Source of the DNA: Ceratotherium simum simum
Taxonomy: Eukaryota; Chordata; Mammalia; Perissodactyla; Rhinocerotidae
Direction of reading: 5' to 3'
Assembly: GCF_000283155.1 (NCBI RefSeq)
Contig: NW_004454171.1
Coordinates: 8,078,022-8,142,021, forward strand
Length of the DNA: 64,000 bases
Within the stretch, counting starts at the first letter, position 1; each line of letters opens with the position of its first letter. The notes below the pieces were generated by a model that worked only from the letters and a program-made list of their open reading frames with translations, was not told the DNA's origin and did no database searches. Below are positions 10,560-25,900 of this stretch, piece after piece. Made by a program: the position numbers and the translations under genes.

Positions 10560-11290
10560 ATTGAGCATGTTCTCACTGCTAGAAACTGGCATAGGCACTG
10601 GGCGTACAACAATGAACAAGACAGAAAGAATCCCTGCCCTTCTGGAAATTACAGTTCGAAGTCAAAGGCAAATAAATAAGCCACTACTGCATAGAGTGAT
10701 AAGTGCTATAATATAGAAGAACAGGTATTACAGGAGCGGGTGCTTAACCCAGACTTGAGGTTCAGGAAGAGCTTCCTGAAGAAAATGGATTCCTCAGTTG
10801 GTAGCTGAGGATGGGTAGGCATTCCCAAGCTAATAAGAAAGTAGACAAAAAAGGCATGTGCAAGGATGTGGAGACATGTGCAAGCAGCACATTTGAGGAC
10901 ATGCAACCTGAAGGACTGATGCATAAACAGTGTTCCCAGTACGAGCTGAAGTTCAGACTCACCAGGAGAGTTTTTAAAAATACAGATTTTTTTTTTTTGT
11001 AGGCCCCACCCCAGACTTAAGGAATCACATTCTCAGAGAATAAGTCTCAGGATCCTGATTATTAGCTCCCGTGGAGAGCCACTGGCTTAGTGCCTGCTGG
11101 GGGGCTGGTAAAGGGAGATCAAAGCAGAGAAAGTGAGGCAGGGAAGCTGGAGGCACACCATGAAGGGCTTGTAAACCACATGTGGAGTTTGGATTTTATC
11201 CCAAGGGCAGGGGCGAGCTGTGGGAGAATTTGGGGGTTATAGGGATCAGACGATCTGATTTATGATTTATAAAGATCACTAAGTTTACTA
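10560..11290 (-). repeat. L2 LINE 3' portion, antisense, split by an hAT element
   Basis: It begins with TTGAGCATGTTCTCACTGCT, GCACTGGGCG and GGAAATTACAG, then AGGAAGAGCTTCCTGAAG, and after the hAT insertion GGAGTTTGGATTTTATCCC and TCAGACGATCTGATT. These follow antisense L2 order from the 3' end inward. Limits are approximate. Confidence 0.55.
10928..11084. mobile_element. MER5/MER20-class hAT element
   Basis: Starts CAGTGTTCCCAGTACG and ends GAGAGCCACTG. The internal GGCCCCACCCCAGACTTAAG is shared by the group. It lies inside the antisense L2. Confidence 0.75.
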
Positions 11291-11329
11291 AAACATGGCC
11301 CCTGCCTTCGAGAGGGATACAATCTAGTT

Positions 11330-11480
11330 TATGAGGTTCAACATCTTTGGAGCTCAGTTTTTAAAATCTAAAATGGAAAAAATAATAACTACTTTGCATG
11401 GTTATTGTGAGGTTTAACTGAGATAATTTATGCAAAGTGCCTGATATATAATTGGTGCTCAAAAATGTTAATTTCTATTA
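11330..11480 (+). repeat. MIR SINE, sense, 3' part
   Basis: CTAAAATGGAAAAAATAATA, GGTTATTGTGAGGTTTAACT, GAGATAATTTATGCAAAGTG and ATTGGTGCTCAAAAATGTT match the MIR 3' half. Confidence 0.75.
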
Positions 11481-11499
11481 TTTGAGAAAGCCATGAAGC

Positions 11500-12582
11500 C
11501 AAATAATTGGTGGGCATTACACAGCCACTGCCATATATCAGGGGAGGTGGGGATTTCTGTTCAACTGTCTTTTTCAGGTTCCTCTGACAAATTCTTTCCC
11601 TCTTCCCATGCTTGCGACCCTGGGATGGAGAGCCCCTTTTTATCTCACTCTCCACTCTTTCACACTCATTACTTCAGTTATAGTCTTTATGCTGATGACC
11701 TCCAAATTACTCCTGCAGCCTAGTTTTCTTTCCTGAGCTCCAAACCCATATATCCAACTGACTCCTGGATGTCTCCACTTAAATGTCTTGTGGGTACATC
11801 ATTCAAATTGGATGTTCTAATACCAAATACCACCCTTCCCCCAACCAAGAAAGCAAAACAAAACCCTCCCTTTCCAACATTAGTACCACTAGGTCAAGCC
11901 AGAAGCATGGGAATCATCACTGGATCACTCGTCCTTATCTTCTCCAATCAATACTCACAAACCCACACCCTTCTCTCCAGGCCTAGACCATCACCTGTAT
12001 CCAAACTATCACCACCTCTTATCTGAACTCAGTGAAATAGCCTCTGAGTTCCCAACACCGTTCTCTGCCCCAATCCCAGCTCTGCAATTCTGAGAGATCT
12101 TCCATGATGCTAAATTGATAAAATCTCCTCCCCACCTCACTTGCCAGATGCACACTTAAACCTCTGCACTGGCTTTCACATGCCCTTAAAGTGAACACCA
12201 GACTCTCTACCAAGGCTTATAAGACCCTTCAAGATCCCACCTCCTAAGTCTTGTTTTCTCCCATTCTCTGTCCTATTTTGTGCTCTAACCATTCTGAAGG
12301 AGACAAAAGTCACCTCTCTCTCACTCTCAGATCTGTGTTACATGATGATTCCTCCATCTAGAATCCCCTTTGCACTGGATGACTCCTCACCCCTTAGGCC
12401 TCAGCTTACAGACAGCCTCTTGGAAAGCAGTCCTTGAATCTTTACACCAGCGGAGACTCCCTTGTTGTGTGTATCTGTAGTATCTTTACCTCTTCCTCCT
12501 TAATGCTGTTCGTTATACCTGTAATTTCTTAATGCCCACCTTCCCCACTAGACTGTAAGCAATGTGATGGCAAAAGAGTGTA
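11500..12582 (+). repeat. L2 LINE, sense, with reverse transcriptase remnant
   Basis: The frame through 11641-11720 reads SYSLYADDLQI; the YADD at 11688-11699 is the reverse transcriptase active-site motif of L2. CATATATCCAACTGACTCCT, GGATGTCTCCACTTAAATG and later CCACTAGACTGTAAGC continue L2 order towards its 3' end. Frameshifts and stops make it a fossil. The element is broken at 12582 by a Tigger transposon and resumes at 13206. Confidence 0.75.
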
Positions 12583-13205
12583 CACGGTCAATCCATATTA
12601 TTCACAGATTCTGTTTGGGAATTTGCCTACTTGCTAAAATTTTTTGTACCCCCAAAATCAATACTCAGAGCACTTCCTCGGTCATTCTCGGACACACACA
12701 GAAAGGTAAAGAATTTGAGTCACCCATCACACACGTTCTCAGCTAAGGCTAAACACGATGATGCTCTGCCTCCTTGTTTTAGCTCTCATACTGTAAACAA
12801 AGGTCTACTTAGTGCCACATTTTCTGGATTTTTCTGGTTTTTGTTAGTGATTTCACTGTATAAAATGGCCCCCAAGCACTGTACTGAAATGCTGTCTAGT
12901 GTTCCTAAGCGCAAGAAGGCTGCGATGAGCCTTACAGAGAAAATACATGTTAGATTAGCTTCATTCAGGCATGAATTGTTGTATTGTCCATGAGTTCAGT
13001 GTTAATGAATTAACAATATGTGAAATAAGATGTCTTTAAACAGAAACAAACATAAAATAAGGTTATTTACTGATCAGTTGATGAAAATGTGACCAGAAGC
13101 TTGCAGGAACCTAACCCTGTATTTCTTCTAGGAGCAGTGGTCAAGTATTCACTAATTCAGTTTTTGTGATTACTTTATAGAACATAACTGCAAATAAGAC
13201 TCAAC
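12583..13205 (+). mobile_element. Tigger-family (pogo/mariner) DNA transposon, non-autonomous
   Basis: It is flanked by TA at 12581-12582 and TA at 13206-13207, as expected for this superfamily. The 5' end reads GGTCAATCCATATTATTCAC and the 3' end AACATAACTGCAAATAAGAC, a decayed inverted pair. An ATG at 12865 opens a frame with SSVPKRKKAAMSLTEKIHV, the N-terminus of a Tigger transposase, which ends after about 40 residues. The deleted element sits inside an L2 and ends 270 bp before an ODAD2 exon. Confidence 0.85.
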
Positions 13206-13285
13206 TATTAACTTCTATATCCCCAGTAGTTAGTACAGTGACTCTCACATAATAGTTGTTCAATAAATATTTGTTGAAACTGAAT
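13206..13285 (+). repeat. L2 LINE 3' end, continued after the Tigger insertion
   Basis: TATATCCCCAGTAGTTAGTA and GTTGTTCAATAAATATTTGT are the characteristic L2 3' terminus, completing the element at 11500-12582. Confidence 0.8.
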
Positions 13286-13475
13286 TGTATGTATACACAC
13301 ACACATACTTTATATACATACACAGAAATTATGTAAAACATAGAAATAAATTAAAACCGAATTTGTTTTTCATGCCAAAGATGCACTTCACAGCCTTGTC
13401 ATTACTTTCTGCTTTGGAAAAGTGCCTAAATATAGGTTTATTTTTGATATCATCTTTTTTTTTATTATTACCTAG

Positions 13476-16985
<3,510 letters not shown>

Positions 16986-16989
16986 GAAA

Positions 16990-18240
16990 AAATGAGAGTG
17001 TGGTGTACCGGATGTAGGTAGAATAAATGGGGTTTGCTTGGTTATGGGGAATAAAGAAAAAAGTCAAGTCAAAAGTGACTCCAAGTTCCAAGCTAGATGA
17101 GGAGAAGGATTCCATTATCCAAGAGAATGAAGAAAATATTTAGCACATGGCAGGGGAGAGTGGGGTATAGTAACTGCAGTGAATGTGTCACAGTGTGTAA
17201 CTGCCAACATTTCTGACTTCAAATGCATATAAACTTTCTCCACTATTTTGGCAAATCCCTGGCTGTTTTCATTCCTAATTGCTACTGCACCTTTCTAGTC
17301 AAATGCTTATAGTGTTATTTCCCAGTCCTACAACATTCCTGCTGCAGCTGCCCGTGAGCAGTGTTGACAGGCACTTTGACAATTACCAGAGTCATCCTGT
17401 CACCCTGTTCGTAAGTAATTTATTCTAGAGTTAACCTTTGCCGTACAGTTTCCCCAACAGCAGCTGGGAAATTGCCTGACGTCATGCAATGTATCTGTCT
17501 CGTGCCAACTGATGTTTGTTCTGTAATAACAGTGAAGGAGCAGGCTTGTGGGTCTGGAATAGACTGAGTTCAGTTCCTAGTATGTTCAGTTTAAATGGTC
17601 AGTTTGAATTTTAGGTCTAGAGCAGTGCTGTCCAGTAGAAATGTAACGTGAGCTAATATATATAATATTAAATTTTCTAGTAGCCACAATTTCAGACAGG
17701 ATAAAAAGACACAGGTAAAATTATTTTAGTAATATATTTATTTAACCCAAGATATCTAAAGTATTATTTTAACATATAATCAATATAAAAATACTAGTAA
17801 GATATTTTACATTATTATTTTTTTTTTTGTATTAAAGTCTTCAAAATCCATGTGTGGTTTATCCTTACAATACATCTCAATTTGGACAGGCCACATATCA
17901 AGTTCTCACTAGTGGCTAGTGGTTTTCTTATTGGACAGCGAAGTCTAGAGACAGGAGAGAGGGGAAGATTCTGGAAGTATCAGTGGAGAAATATTAAACC
18001 ACGAATGAGGATGGATAAGATGTTTTTGGCAGAGAGTTCAGAGAAGCCTGGGAAATGTCTACATTTTCACTCACAGAGCAAATAAACTAGGAGGAGGAGC
18101 TGTCAAAGTAAACTTGAGAAGTTAACAGGTTAAACAGGAGTTCTAGAAGCCAAAGGAAGAGCAAGTTTCCAAAGGGTTTGTGTTTAAACACTGCTAAGTG
18201 GTCAACAAGGATTTCCTGACTCAATTACGTTGAAAAATAA
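16990..18240 (-). repeat. Probable L2 LINE, antisense, split by an hAT element
   Basis: AAAGTCAAGTCAAAAGTGAC with TCCAAGTTCC (about 17060) and, beyond the hAT element, GAAGCCAAAGGAAGAGCAAG, AAACACTGCTAAGTGGTCAA and ATGAGGATGGATAAGATG fit antisense L2. Much of 17150-17610 is too diverged to assign. Confidence 0.4.
17623..17942. mobile_element. hAT DNA transposon with intact 8-bp target duplication
   Basis: It begins CAGTGCTGTCCAGTAGAAAT and ends GGTTTTCTTATTGGACAGCG plus AA, forming inverted repeats (GCTGTCCA / TGGACAGC). The flanking 8-mer GTCTAGAG occurs exactly at 17615-17622 and 17943-17950, the duplication size typical of hAT transposition. The interior is AT-rich, about 320 bp in total, with no transposase. 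The ATGTAACGTGAGC and ACTAGTGGCTAGTGG segments suit a widespread mammalian non-autonomous hAT family that I do not name. Confidence 0.88.
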
Positions 18241-20729
18241 TCCTTGTGGTAGAGCCTTTCCGGGTAAGAATCTCTTCTGTATGAACTAATAAATCCCCTG
18301 CTCTGGTAAATATAATGTGATAGGAATAATTCAATTCCTATCCTCTTTATGATTTGACACAGACCTCCAGTGCAAAACCTTGTGAATGTGGATGCAGAGC
18401 TGTTGGCAACGATATTGAAAATATGAGAATTCTAGGAGATATACCAAAGTTATTTGATAATTATAACAAAACTATAACATAGGAAGTAATATAAGGAGGA
18501 GAAGAAGTTGCAGGAAAAACTGAGCAAGACAAGCCCTTTCCTAAGACAGAAAAAGTGATCAAATAGAAAGATGATGAGCACGTGTAAAAGGCATTAAGCT
18601 CCCTTCCCCATGGTGACATTGGATTTGTTTTTGCAAATTTCTATACCGGGCAGTTATGGCCTATAACTTTCCAGAGGGCAGTAAATTGAAGAGATTGCAG
18701 AAAATACAACTAGAAGTGGGTCCAGCAGTGGCAGAGTGAGGGGAGAGCATTTCAGTTTAGGTGCAGCTGAAAGGATTGTCCTGGGTGCCTCCCAGCCTCA
18801 GCACCTGTAGTGGCATTCCAGGAAACCAGGAAGATGAACCCAGAAGCAAACACACCTCATAGTTTTTGAAGCCTGGCATAGGAAAAGAAAAATATCACTA
18901 AAGCTTTTGAGTCAAGTAAATGGACTTTAGAGACTGAGGTCACCCCAGATCTCAGTGTCTATATGCAGTCTACATACTTAATGTTTGATCGAATTGTAAT
19001 ATTTTCTGTTAATTAAAACTCTTAATGTAACTCGGTGGTTTTGAGTACTTTCCTCACATTTCAGATATTCCCTGGGTGCTAGGGATAGTCCACTTGGAAA
19101 TGTGCTTTTAAATTACTTAATAGGACTATTAGGTATCAGTGACTATATTATGATACCACGTATAGAGTCCTATACACACTTGTTTCTGATTGACTTTTTT
19201 CTTATTTGCATTTTTACTTTAAAGCAAGAATGAAATTTATGTTTACTTAAGGGTTCAAATAGGTTAGATTTTAGTTTATCCTATTTAATATTAATACATA
19301 TATCAAATGTTTTCCTTATTTCATTTTTACCTTTTTAACTTAAAAAGAGTAATAGCATTATTGAGGTATAATTGATATACACATGCACATATTTAAAGTA
19401 TACAATTTGATAAGTTTTGACATATATATATAAACACACCCATGAAACCATTACCAAATCAAGATAATGACCCCCCAAATTTCCTGGTACCCCTTTGTAA
19501 ATGCTCTTTCTTGCCCCTGTCTGTCCCTGAGCAAGCACTGATCTGCTTTCTGTCAATATAGATTAGTTTGCACTTCCTAGAATTTAACATAAATGGGATC
19601 ATACAGTATGTTCTTGTTTTTTTGTTTGGCTTCTTTCACTCATCTTAATTATTTTCTTATTTATGCATGCTCTTACATGTATCCACAGTTCACTCTTATT
19701 GCTGAGTGATGTTCCATTGGCTGTATCACAATTTGTTTATCCTTTCACTTGTTGATGGACATCTGAGTTATTTCCAATTTGCGGTTATTACAAATAAAGC
19801 TGCTCTGAATATTCATGTACAAGTTTTTGTGGGGACGTATACTTTCACTCCTCTTGGGTGAATACCTAGGCGTGAATGGCTGGATCACGTGGTGTGTGTA
19901 CGTTTAGCTTTTTAAGAAATTGCCAAACTGTTTTCCAAAGTGGTTGTGCCATTTTACATTCCCACCAGCAGTGTATGAGAGCATCCTCTCCAACAGTTGC
20001 TATGTTGTCTTTTTTATTCTAGACATTCTAATAGGTGTGTAATGTTGTCTCATGATTCCAATGTCAGCTTTCCTAATGACTAATGATGTAGAACATCTTT
20101 TTATGTGCTTATATGCCAGCTGTATAATTCCTCTGGTGAACTGTTCAAATTTTTTGACCATTTTCAATTGGGTTGTTTCCTTATTATTGAGTTTTGAGAG
20201 TTCTGTATGTGTTTTGGATACAAGTTCTTTACCAGATGTATAGTTTGCAAATATTTTCTCCCAGTTTGTAGCTAGTCTATTCACTTTCTGTATTCTCACT
20301 GTATCTTTTGAAGAGCAGAAGTTCTTAACTTTGATGAAGTCAATTTATCTTTTCTTTAAAATGGATCATGCTTTTGTGTTTTATCTAAGAAATATTTGCC
20401 TAACACATGGTCACAAGGATTATCCATGTTTTCTTCTGGAAGTTTTATAACTTTTGGGTTTACATTTAAGTCTCTGATCCATTTTGAGTAAATTTTTGTT
20501 TATGGTGCTACATACAAATTGAAGTTCATTTTGGAGCGTATGAGCATCATTTGTTGAAAATATTGCTCTTTCCTCACTGAATTTCTTTTGCAGTTTTGAA
20601 AAAAATCAATTGAATGTATATCTGTTTTGTTCCATTGTTCTATTTGTCTATATTTACGTGAATACTACACTGTCTTAATTACTGTAGCTTTATAATAAGC
20701 CTTAAAGCTAGGTAGTGTTAAGTCTTCTT

Positions 20730-20949
20730 TTTTTTTTTTTAATTTTTATTTATTTATTTTATTTTTATTTCCCCCAAAGCACCAGTAGATAGTTGTATGT
20801 CATAGTTGCACAGCCTTCTAGTTGCTGTATGTGGGACGCGGCCTCGGCATGGCCAGAGAAGCGGTGCGTCAGTGCACGCCCGGCATCCGAACCCAGGCCG
20901 CCAGCAGCGGAGTTCGTGCACTTAACCGCTAAGCCACGGGGCCAGCCCC
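20730..20949 (-). mobile_element. ERE SINE, antisense, inserted in the L1
   Basis: T-rich tail, CACCAGTAGATAGTTGTATG, TAGTTGCTGTATGTGGGACG, GCCGCCAGCAGCGGAG and GCCACGGGGCCAGCCCC. The target AAGTCTTCTT is duplicated at 20720-20729 and 20950-20959, and the L1 reading continues across it. This is the best intact relative of the gap-broken copy at 9.2 kb. Confidence 0.95.
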
Positions 20950-21437
20950 AAGTCTTCTTACCTTATTCTTTTTTTAAGGTTGTTTTGGCTTTTCTAGTTC
21001 TTTTACTTTTCCATATGAATTTTAAAATCAGTTTGTCAGTTTCTATAGAAAGTGCTTCCTGAGATTTTGATTGGAGTGGCGTTGAATCTATACATCTTTC
21101 GGGGAAAAATTGACATCTTAGCAATATTGAGTCTTTTGATCCATAAAAAAAGGAATATCTCTCCATTAATTTAGGCCTTATTTAGTATCTCTCAGCAATA
21201 TTTTGTAGCTTTCATCATGTAGGTCTTTCACATCTTTTGTCAGATTTATCCCTATATAATTAATATTTTGATGCTACTGTAAATGATAATTTTAAAATTT
21301 CAATTTCTTATTGTTCATTGCTGTTATATGGAAATGTAATTGATTTTATATATTACTATTATATCCTACGACCTTGCTAAACTCACTTATTTGTTCTGGT
21401 AGGTTTTTGGAGATTCCACAAGATTTTCTACATAGAC

Positions 21438-21643
21438 CAGGGATTGGCAAACTTTTTCTCTAAAGGGCCAGATAGTAAATATTTTAGGTTTTATGGGATG
21501 CATACAGTCTCTGTTGCAGATTTTTCTTTGTTTTATTGTTGTTGTTGATATTATTATTAATTATTTACAACTGTACAAAAATGTAAAAACCATTCTTTAT
21601 TCTGTGAGCCATACAAAAACAGACTGTAGTTTGCCAGCCTCTA
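21438..21643. mobile_element. hAT-Charlie-like DNA transposon fossil inserted in the L1
   Basis: Begins CAGGGATTGGCAAACTTTTT and ends GACTGTAGTTTGCCAGCCTC, a clear inverted repeat (GGCAAACT / AGTTTGCC). AAAGGGCCAGATAGTAAATA near the start is typical of Charlie1-related elements. The flanking 8-mers match only partly. It is about 205 bp, with no coding capacity. Confidence 0.8.
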
Positions 21644-24600
21644 GTATAAACAATCATAACATCTGCAAATAAACCCTCTTTCTTCTTTTCTGACCTGGCT
21701 GCCTTTTATTTATTTTTCTTGCTTGATTGCATTGGCCAGACACTCCTGAACAATATTGGAAAGAAGTGGTAAGAGCAGATATCATAATCTTATTTCTTAT
21801 CTTGGGGGAATGCTTTCAGTCTCTCACCATTAAGTTTAACCTTATCTGTAGGTTTTTCATCTATGACCTTTATCAGGTTGTGGAAGTTCTCTTCTATTAC
21901 TACTTTGATAAGAATTTTTTTATCAGGAATAGATGTTGGATTTTGTCAAATGCTTTCTATGTATCTATTGAGGTTATCTTATGGTTTTTATTTTTTAGTT
22001 TTTTATTGTGGAATATTACATTTATTGGTTTCAAATATTAAACCAACCCAGCGTTCTTAGGATAAACCCCCTTGGTCATGATGTATTGTCCTTTTTATAC
22101 ATCGTTGAACTTAATTTGCTAAAATGCTGCTTAGAATTTTGCATCTGTGTTCATGAGGGATATTGGTGTGTAGTATTCTTTTCTTGTAATGGCTTTCTCT
22201 ATTTTGCTATCAGGGTAACGCTGGCTTCAATGAATGAGTTGGGAAGTGTTCCTTCCTCTTCAATTTTCTGGAAGAGTTTTCGAGAACTGATATTATTTCT
22301 TCCTTAAATGTTTGGTAGAATTCACAAGTCAAGCCATCTGAACCTAAAGTTTTCATTTTTGGAAGATTTTAAACAACAAATCCAATTTCTTTAATCACTA
22401 CAGGACTCTTCAAGGTTATTTCTTTCTTCTTGAGTGAGCATTGGTAGCTTGTGTCTTTCAAGGAATTAGTTCATTTCATCTAAGTTATCAAATGTATTAG
22501 CATAAAATTATTCATAATATTCCCTTATCCTTTTAATATCTATAGAATCTGCATTTACAGCACCTCTTTCATTCATGATGTTGGTAATTTTTGTCCTCTC
22601 TTTTCTCCTGATCAGTCTGGCTAGAAGTCTATCAATTTTATTGATCTTCTTAAAGAACCAGCTTTTGTTTCATTGATTTTCTCTATTATTTTTCTGTTTT
22701 TTGTTTCATTGATTTCCAATGTAATCTTTATTATTTCCTTTCTTCTGATTACTTTGGGGTTTCATTTGCTCTTCTTTGTCTAGTTTCTTAAAGTGGAAAT
22801 TAAGATAATTGATTTGACACCTTTATTCTTTTCTAATAAAGGTGCTTAGTTGTATAAATTTCCCTCTAATATTGCTTTAGCTGCATCCCAGAAATTTTAA
22901 TAAGCTGTGTTTTTATTTTCATTTAGTTAAAAATACTTTCTAATTTCCCCTTTGATTTCTCTTTGACCCATGGATTATTTAGAAGTGTGATGTTTAGTTT
23001 CCAAATATTTGAGGATTTTCCATTGGCCTTTCTGTTGATTTATAATTTAATTCCATTGTAGTCAGAGAACATACATTGTATTACTTGAATATTTCTTAAA
23101 AATTTAAGACTTGTTCTGTGATTCACAATATGGCTTATCTTGTTAATGTTACACGTGCACTTAAAAAGAATGAGTATTCTGATGTGGTTGGGTAAAGAGT
23201 CCTATAAGGTTTAATAAGGTTAAGTTGGTTGACGTTGTTGTTCAGGTGTTCTGCATCTTTATTGATTTTATGACTACTTGTTCTACCAATTATTGTGGAT
23301 GTGCCAATTTCTCCTTGCAGTTCTATCAATTTTTTCTTTGTGTATTTTGAAGCTCTCGTATTAGGTGCATAAATATTTAGGCATAGTACGTCCTCTTGAT
23401 GACCCCTTTATCACTTTGAAATGATCATCTTTATCCCTGATCATATTCTTTGTTTTGAAATCTACATTTTCTGCTACTAATAAAGATACTCCTGCTTTCT
23501 TTTGGTTAGTATTAGCATGACAAATTCTATAACTTTTTCTATCCTTTTACCCTATTTATGTATTTTTATTTAAACTGGCTATTTGTAGGCAGCATACAGT
23601 TGGGGCTTGTTTTTTTATTCAATCTCAACCTCTGCCTTTTAGGGAGAAGGGGAGGGGGTATTTTCACTATTTACATTTAATGTGCTATTGACATGGTTGG
23701 CTTTAAATGTGTCACCTTATTTGTTTTCTGTGTTCCCATCTGTTCTTTCTTTTCTCTTCTTTTTCTGACCTCTCTTGGATTAATCAAATATATTTTTTTA
23801 TTATTTCATTTTCTCTCCTTTGTTGGCTTTTAGTTATGATTCTGTTTTGTTGTTTTAGTGGTTGCTTTCGAGTTTATACATATTTATTTCAGCACAGTGC
23901 CTCTTCAAGTTATAGTATACACATAACCATATAGTTTAAGAATCATGCAACAGTATGCTTCCATTTCTGTCCTCCTGGCTTTTGTGTTTTGTTGTCATGC
24001 ATCTGACTCCTACATATATATTATAAACTCCACAATATATTGTTCTTGTTTTTGGAGGTAAATAGTCAATTATTTTTTACAGAGATTTAAATAAACAGGA
24101 AAAAGTGCTATTTATTCATTTTTGTAGACGCAGATTTTCACCTGGTATCATTTTCTTTCTGGCTAAAGGACTTTTGACATTTCTTGTAGTACAGTTCTGT
24201 TGATGATGGATTCTTTCAGCTTTTGTATGTCTAAAAAAGACTTTATTTTGTCTTTGAAAAATATTTTTGCTGGATGTAGAATTTTATACTGACTTGTTTT
24301 CCTTTCAGACCTTTAAACATGTTGCTCCATTTTATTCTCATTTGCATTGTTTCTGAGAAGAAATCTGCTATCATCCTTATGTTTGTTCACCTGTATGTCA
24401 TATTTCTCTTTTCTTTGGCTGCTCTTAGGGTTTTATCATTTTCACTATTTTGAGCAATTTGATTATGATTTTCCTTGGTGTCATTTTCTTCATGTTTCTT
24501 GGGGTTGGTCTTTGTTGAGTTTCTTGAATCTGTGGGCTTATAGTTTTCATCAAGTCTGGAAAACTTTGAGCCATTGGTTCTTCAGATACTTTCCCTGTCC

Positions 24601-25799
24601 CTTTCTCTTTCCATTGTCCTTTGGAAATTCCACGTTCACCTATATTTGGCTACTTGAAGTTTTCCCACAGCTCCCTAAGGCTCTGTTCATTTTTTCAGTC
24701 TTTTTTGCTGTGTTTTAATCTAGGATGTGTCTATTTCTGTATCTTCAAGTTCAGTAATCTAATTTTTTGCAATGTTTAATTTGCCTTTATTCCCATCCAA
24801 TGTGTTTTACATCTCAGATACTGTAATTTCATCTCTCAAAATTTGATTTGGGTCTTTTTTTATATCTCCCCTGTTTCTACCTAACATGTCTTTTCTCTAG
24901 CTTCTTGCACATATGGAATCCAGTTCTAATGACAGTTCTAATATCGTTTCCAGGTTGCTTTCAATTGATTTATTTTTATCTTTATCGTGGGTCATGTCAG
25001 ACACAGTGAATGTTAATGTGTTGATTGTCAGGTGTGGTTTTTTTTTGGTATTTCTATAAATATTCTTGAGTTTTGTTCTAGGATGCAGTTATATTATTTT
25101 GAAACAATTTAATCCTTTCAGTTCTTGCGTTTATGCTTTGTTAGCAAGACTAGAGTAGTGCTAATCCTAGGGCTAATTCTTCCCCACTACTCAGGCAAGA
25201 CCCTTCTGGTTACTCTGCCTGATGCTCCATAAACTATGTCGTCTTCCACTCTGAGTGGTGGGATCAGGCAGTGTTCTTCACCCTGTGTGACCTTCAGAGA
25301 TTGTTCCATCTAATCTTTCAGGTGGTCCTTATCCTGTCCTCGAGTAATTTCCTCACACACACGTGTTGACTAGTCCTGCACTGGAGATTCAGGGGCACCT
25401 ACTGCAGATCTCAGAGTTCTGTGTTCAGCTCCCTCCTCTCCGTAATCTGCCGTGAGGACTCTAGTCATGTGGCTCCCCAGACTCCCAGCTCTGCCTCCCA
25501 ACTCACGGAGACTGTCAAGCTTGGTTTGGGTTCTCTCTCCCCGTGTTGCAGCCTGGAGACTCTCTCCAGGCAGCAGGCCAGGACACTCTTAGGGCTTACC
25601 TTTTTTGTTTCCCATCTCTCAGCAATCACTGTCCTTTGTTGTCTGATGTCCGGTGTCTTGAAAGCCACTGCTGGATGTATCTTTCCATTTTTAAATTGTT
25701 TTAGACAGAAAGGTAAATCAAGTTACCCTATTTTGGCAGAAAGCAGAATTCTTATTTTCTTTTATATACTAAATTCATGGAAAATGAGTGCTGGTAGAG

Positions 25800-25900
25800 G
25801 TGAGTTATTCATTTTAAACACGTGTTTTGCAGATGAGGAAACTAAGGTCCAGATAGGTAAGTACCTAAAACCACAATCAATAGACAGCATAACATCATAA
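25800..25900 (-). repeat. MIR fragment, antisense
   Basis: TTTTGCAGATGAGGAAACTA and GGTCCAGATAGGTAAGTACC match the MIR core read backwards. Confidence 0.65.

Larger units (their letters stand above)
1..13475 (+). other. ODAD2: ODAD2 intron upstream of the first visible exon (partial)
   Basis: This is the 3' part of the intron that precedes the exon at 13476. It ends in a T-rich tract and a CCTAG acceptor. I looked for the preceding ODAD2 exon, whose protein should end shortly before DAGEMV, and saw no such frame, so that exon lies outside the window. Recognised repeats are listed separately. Stretches 1-240, 1680-1960, 2135-2490, 3170-5565, 5760-6830, 8600-9190 and 10080-10500 hold nothing I can name apart from microsatellites and a short hairpin. 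That the interval is intron rather than intergenic is inferred from the phase-0 internal exon that follows. Confidence 0.85.
19340..25750 (-). mobile_element. Near-full-length fossil L1 (L1M-type), antisense
   Basis: Read on the minus strand this is an L1 in order. The 3' UTR is at 19340-19990. The ORF2 C-terminus is near 20070-20110 (HIKRCSTSLVIRK). ORF2 continues at about 21000-21045 (ETDKLILKFIWKSKR), and the endonuclease domain includes 23300-23330 (IELQGEIG). ORF2 probably starts near 23.7 kb, followed by ORF1/5' UTR-like sequence to about 25.75 kb. Removing an ERE and an hAT insertion leaves about 6.0 kb, close to full L1 length. Many stops and frameshifts show it is dead. The outer limits are approximate. 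Confidence 0.85.

Noticed and set aside
12631..12993. A 120-codon frame upstream of an ODAD2 exon, considered as a gene or extra exon
   Set aside because: Its second half is the N-terminus of a Tigger transposase and the first half is the element's 5' non-coding sequence.
25421..25900. Plus-strand open frame of 159 codons
   Set aside because: It lies mostly in the antisense 5' region of the fossil L1 and ends in a MIR fragment; the residues have no family sense.
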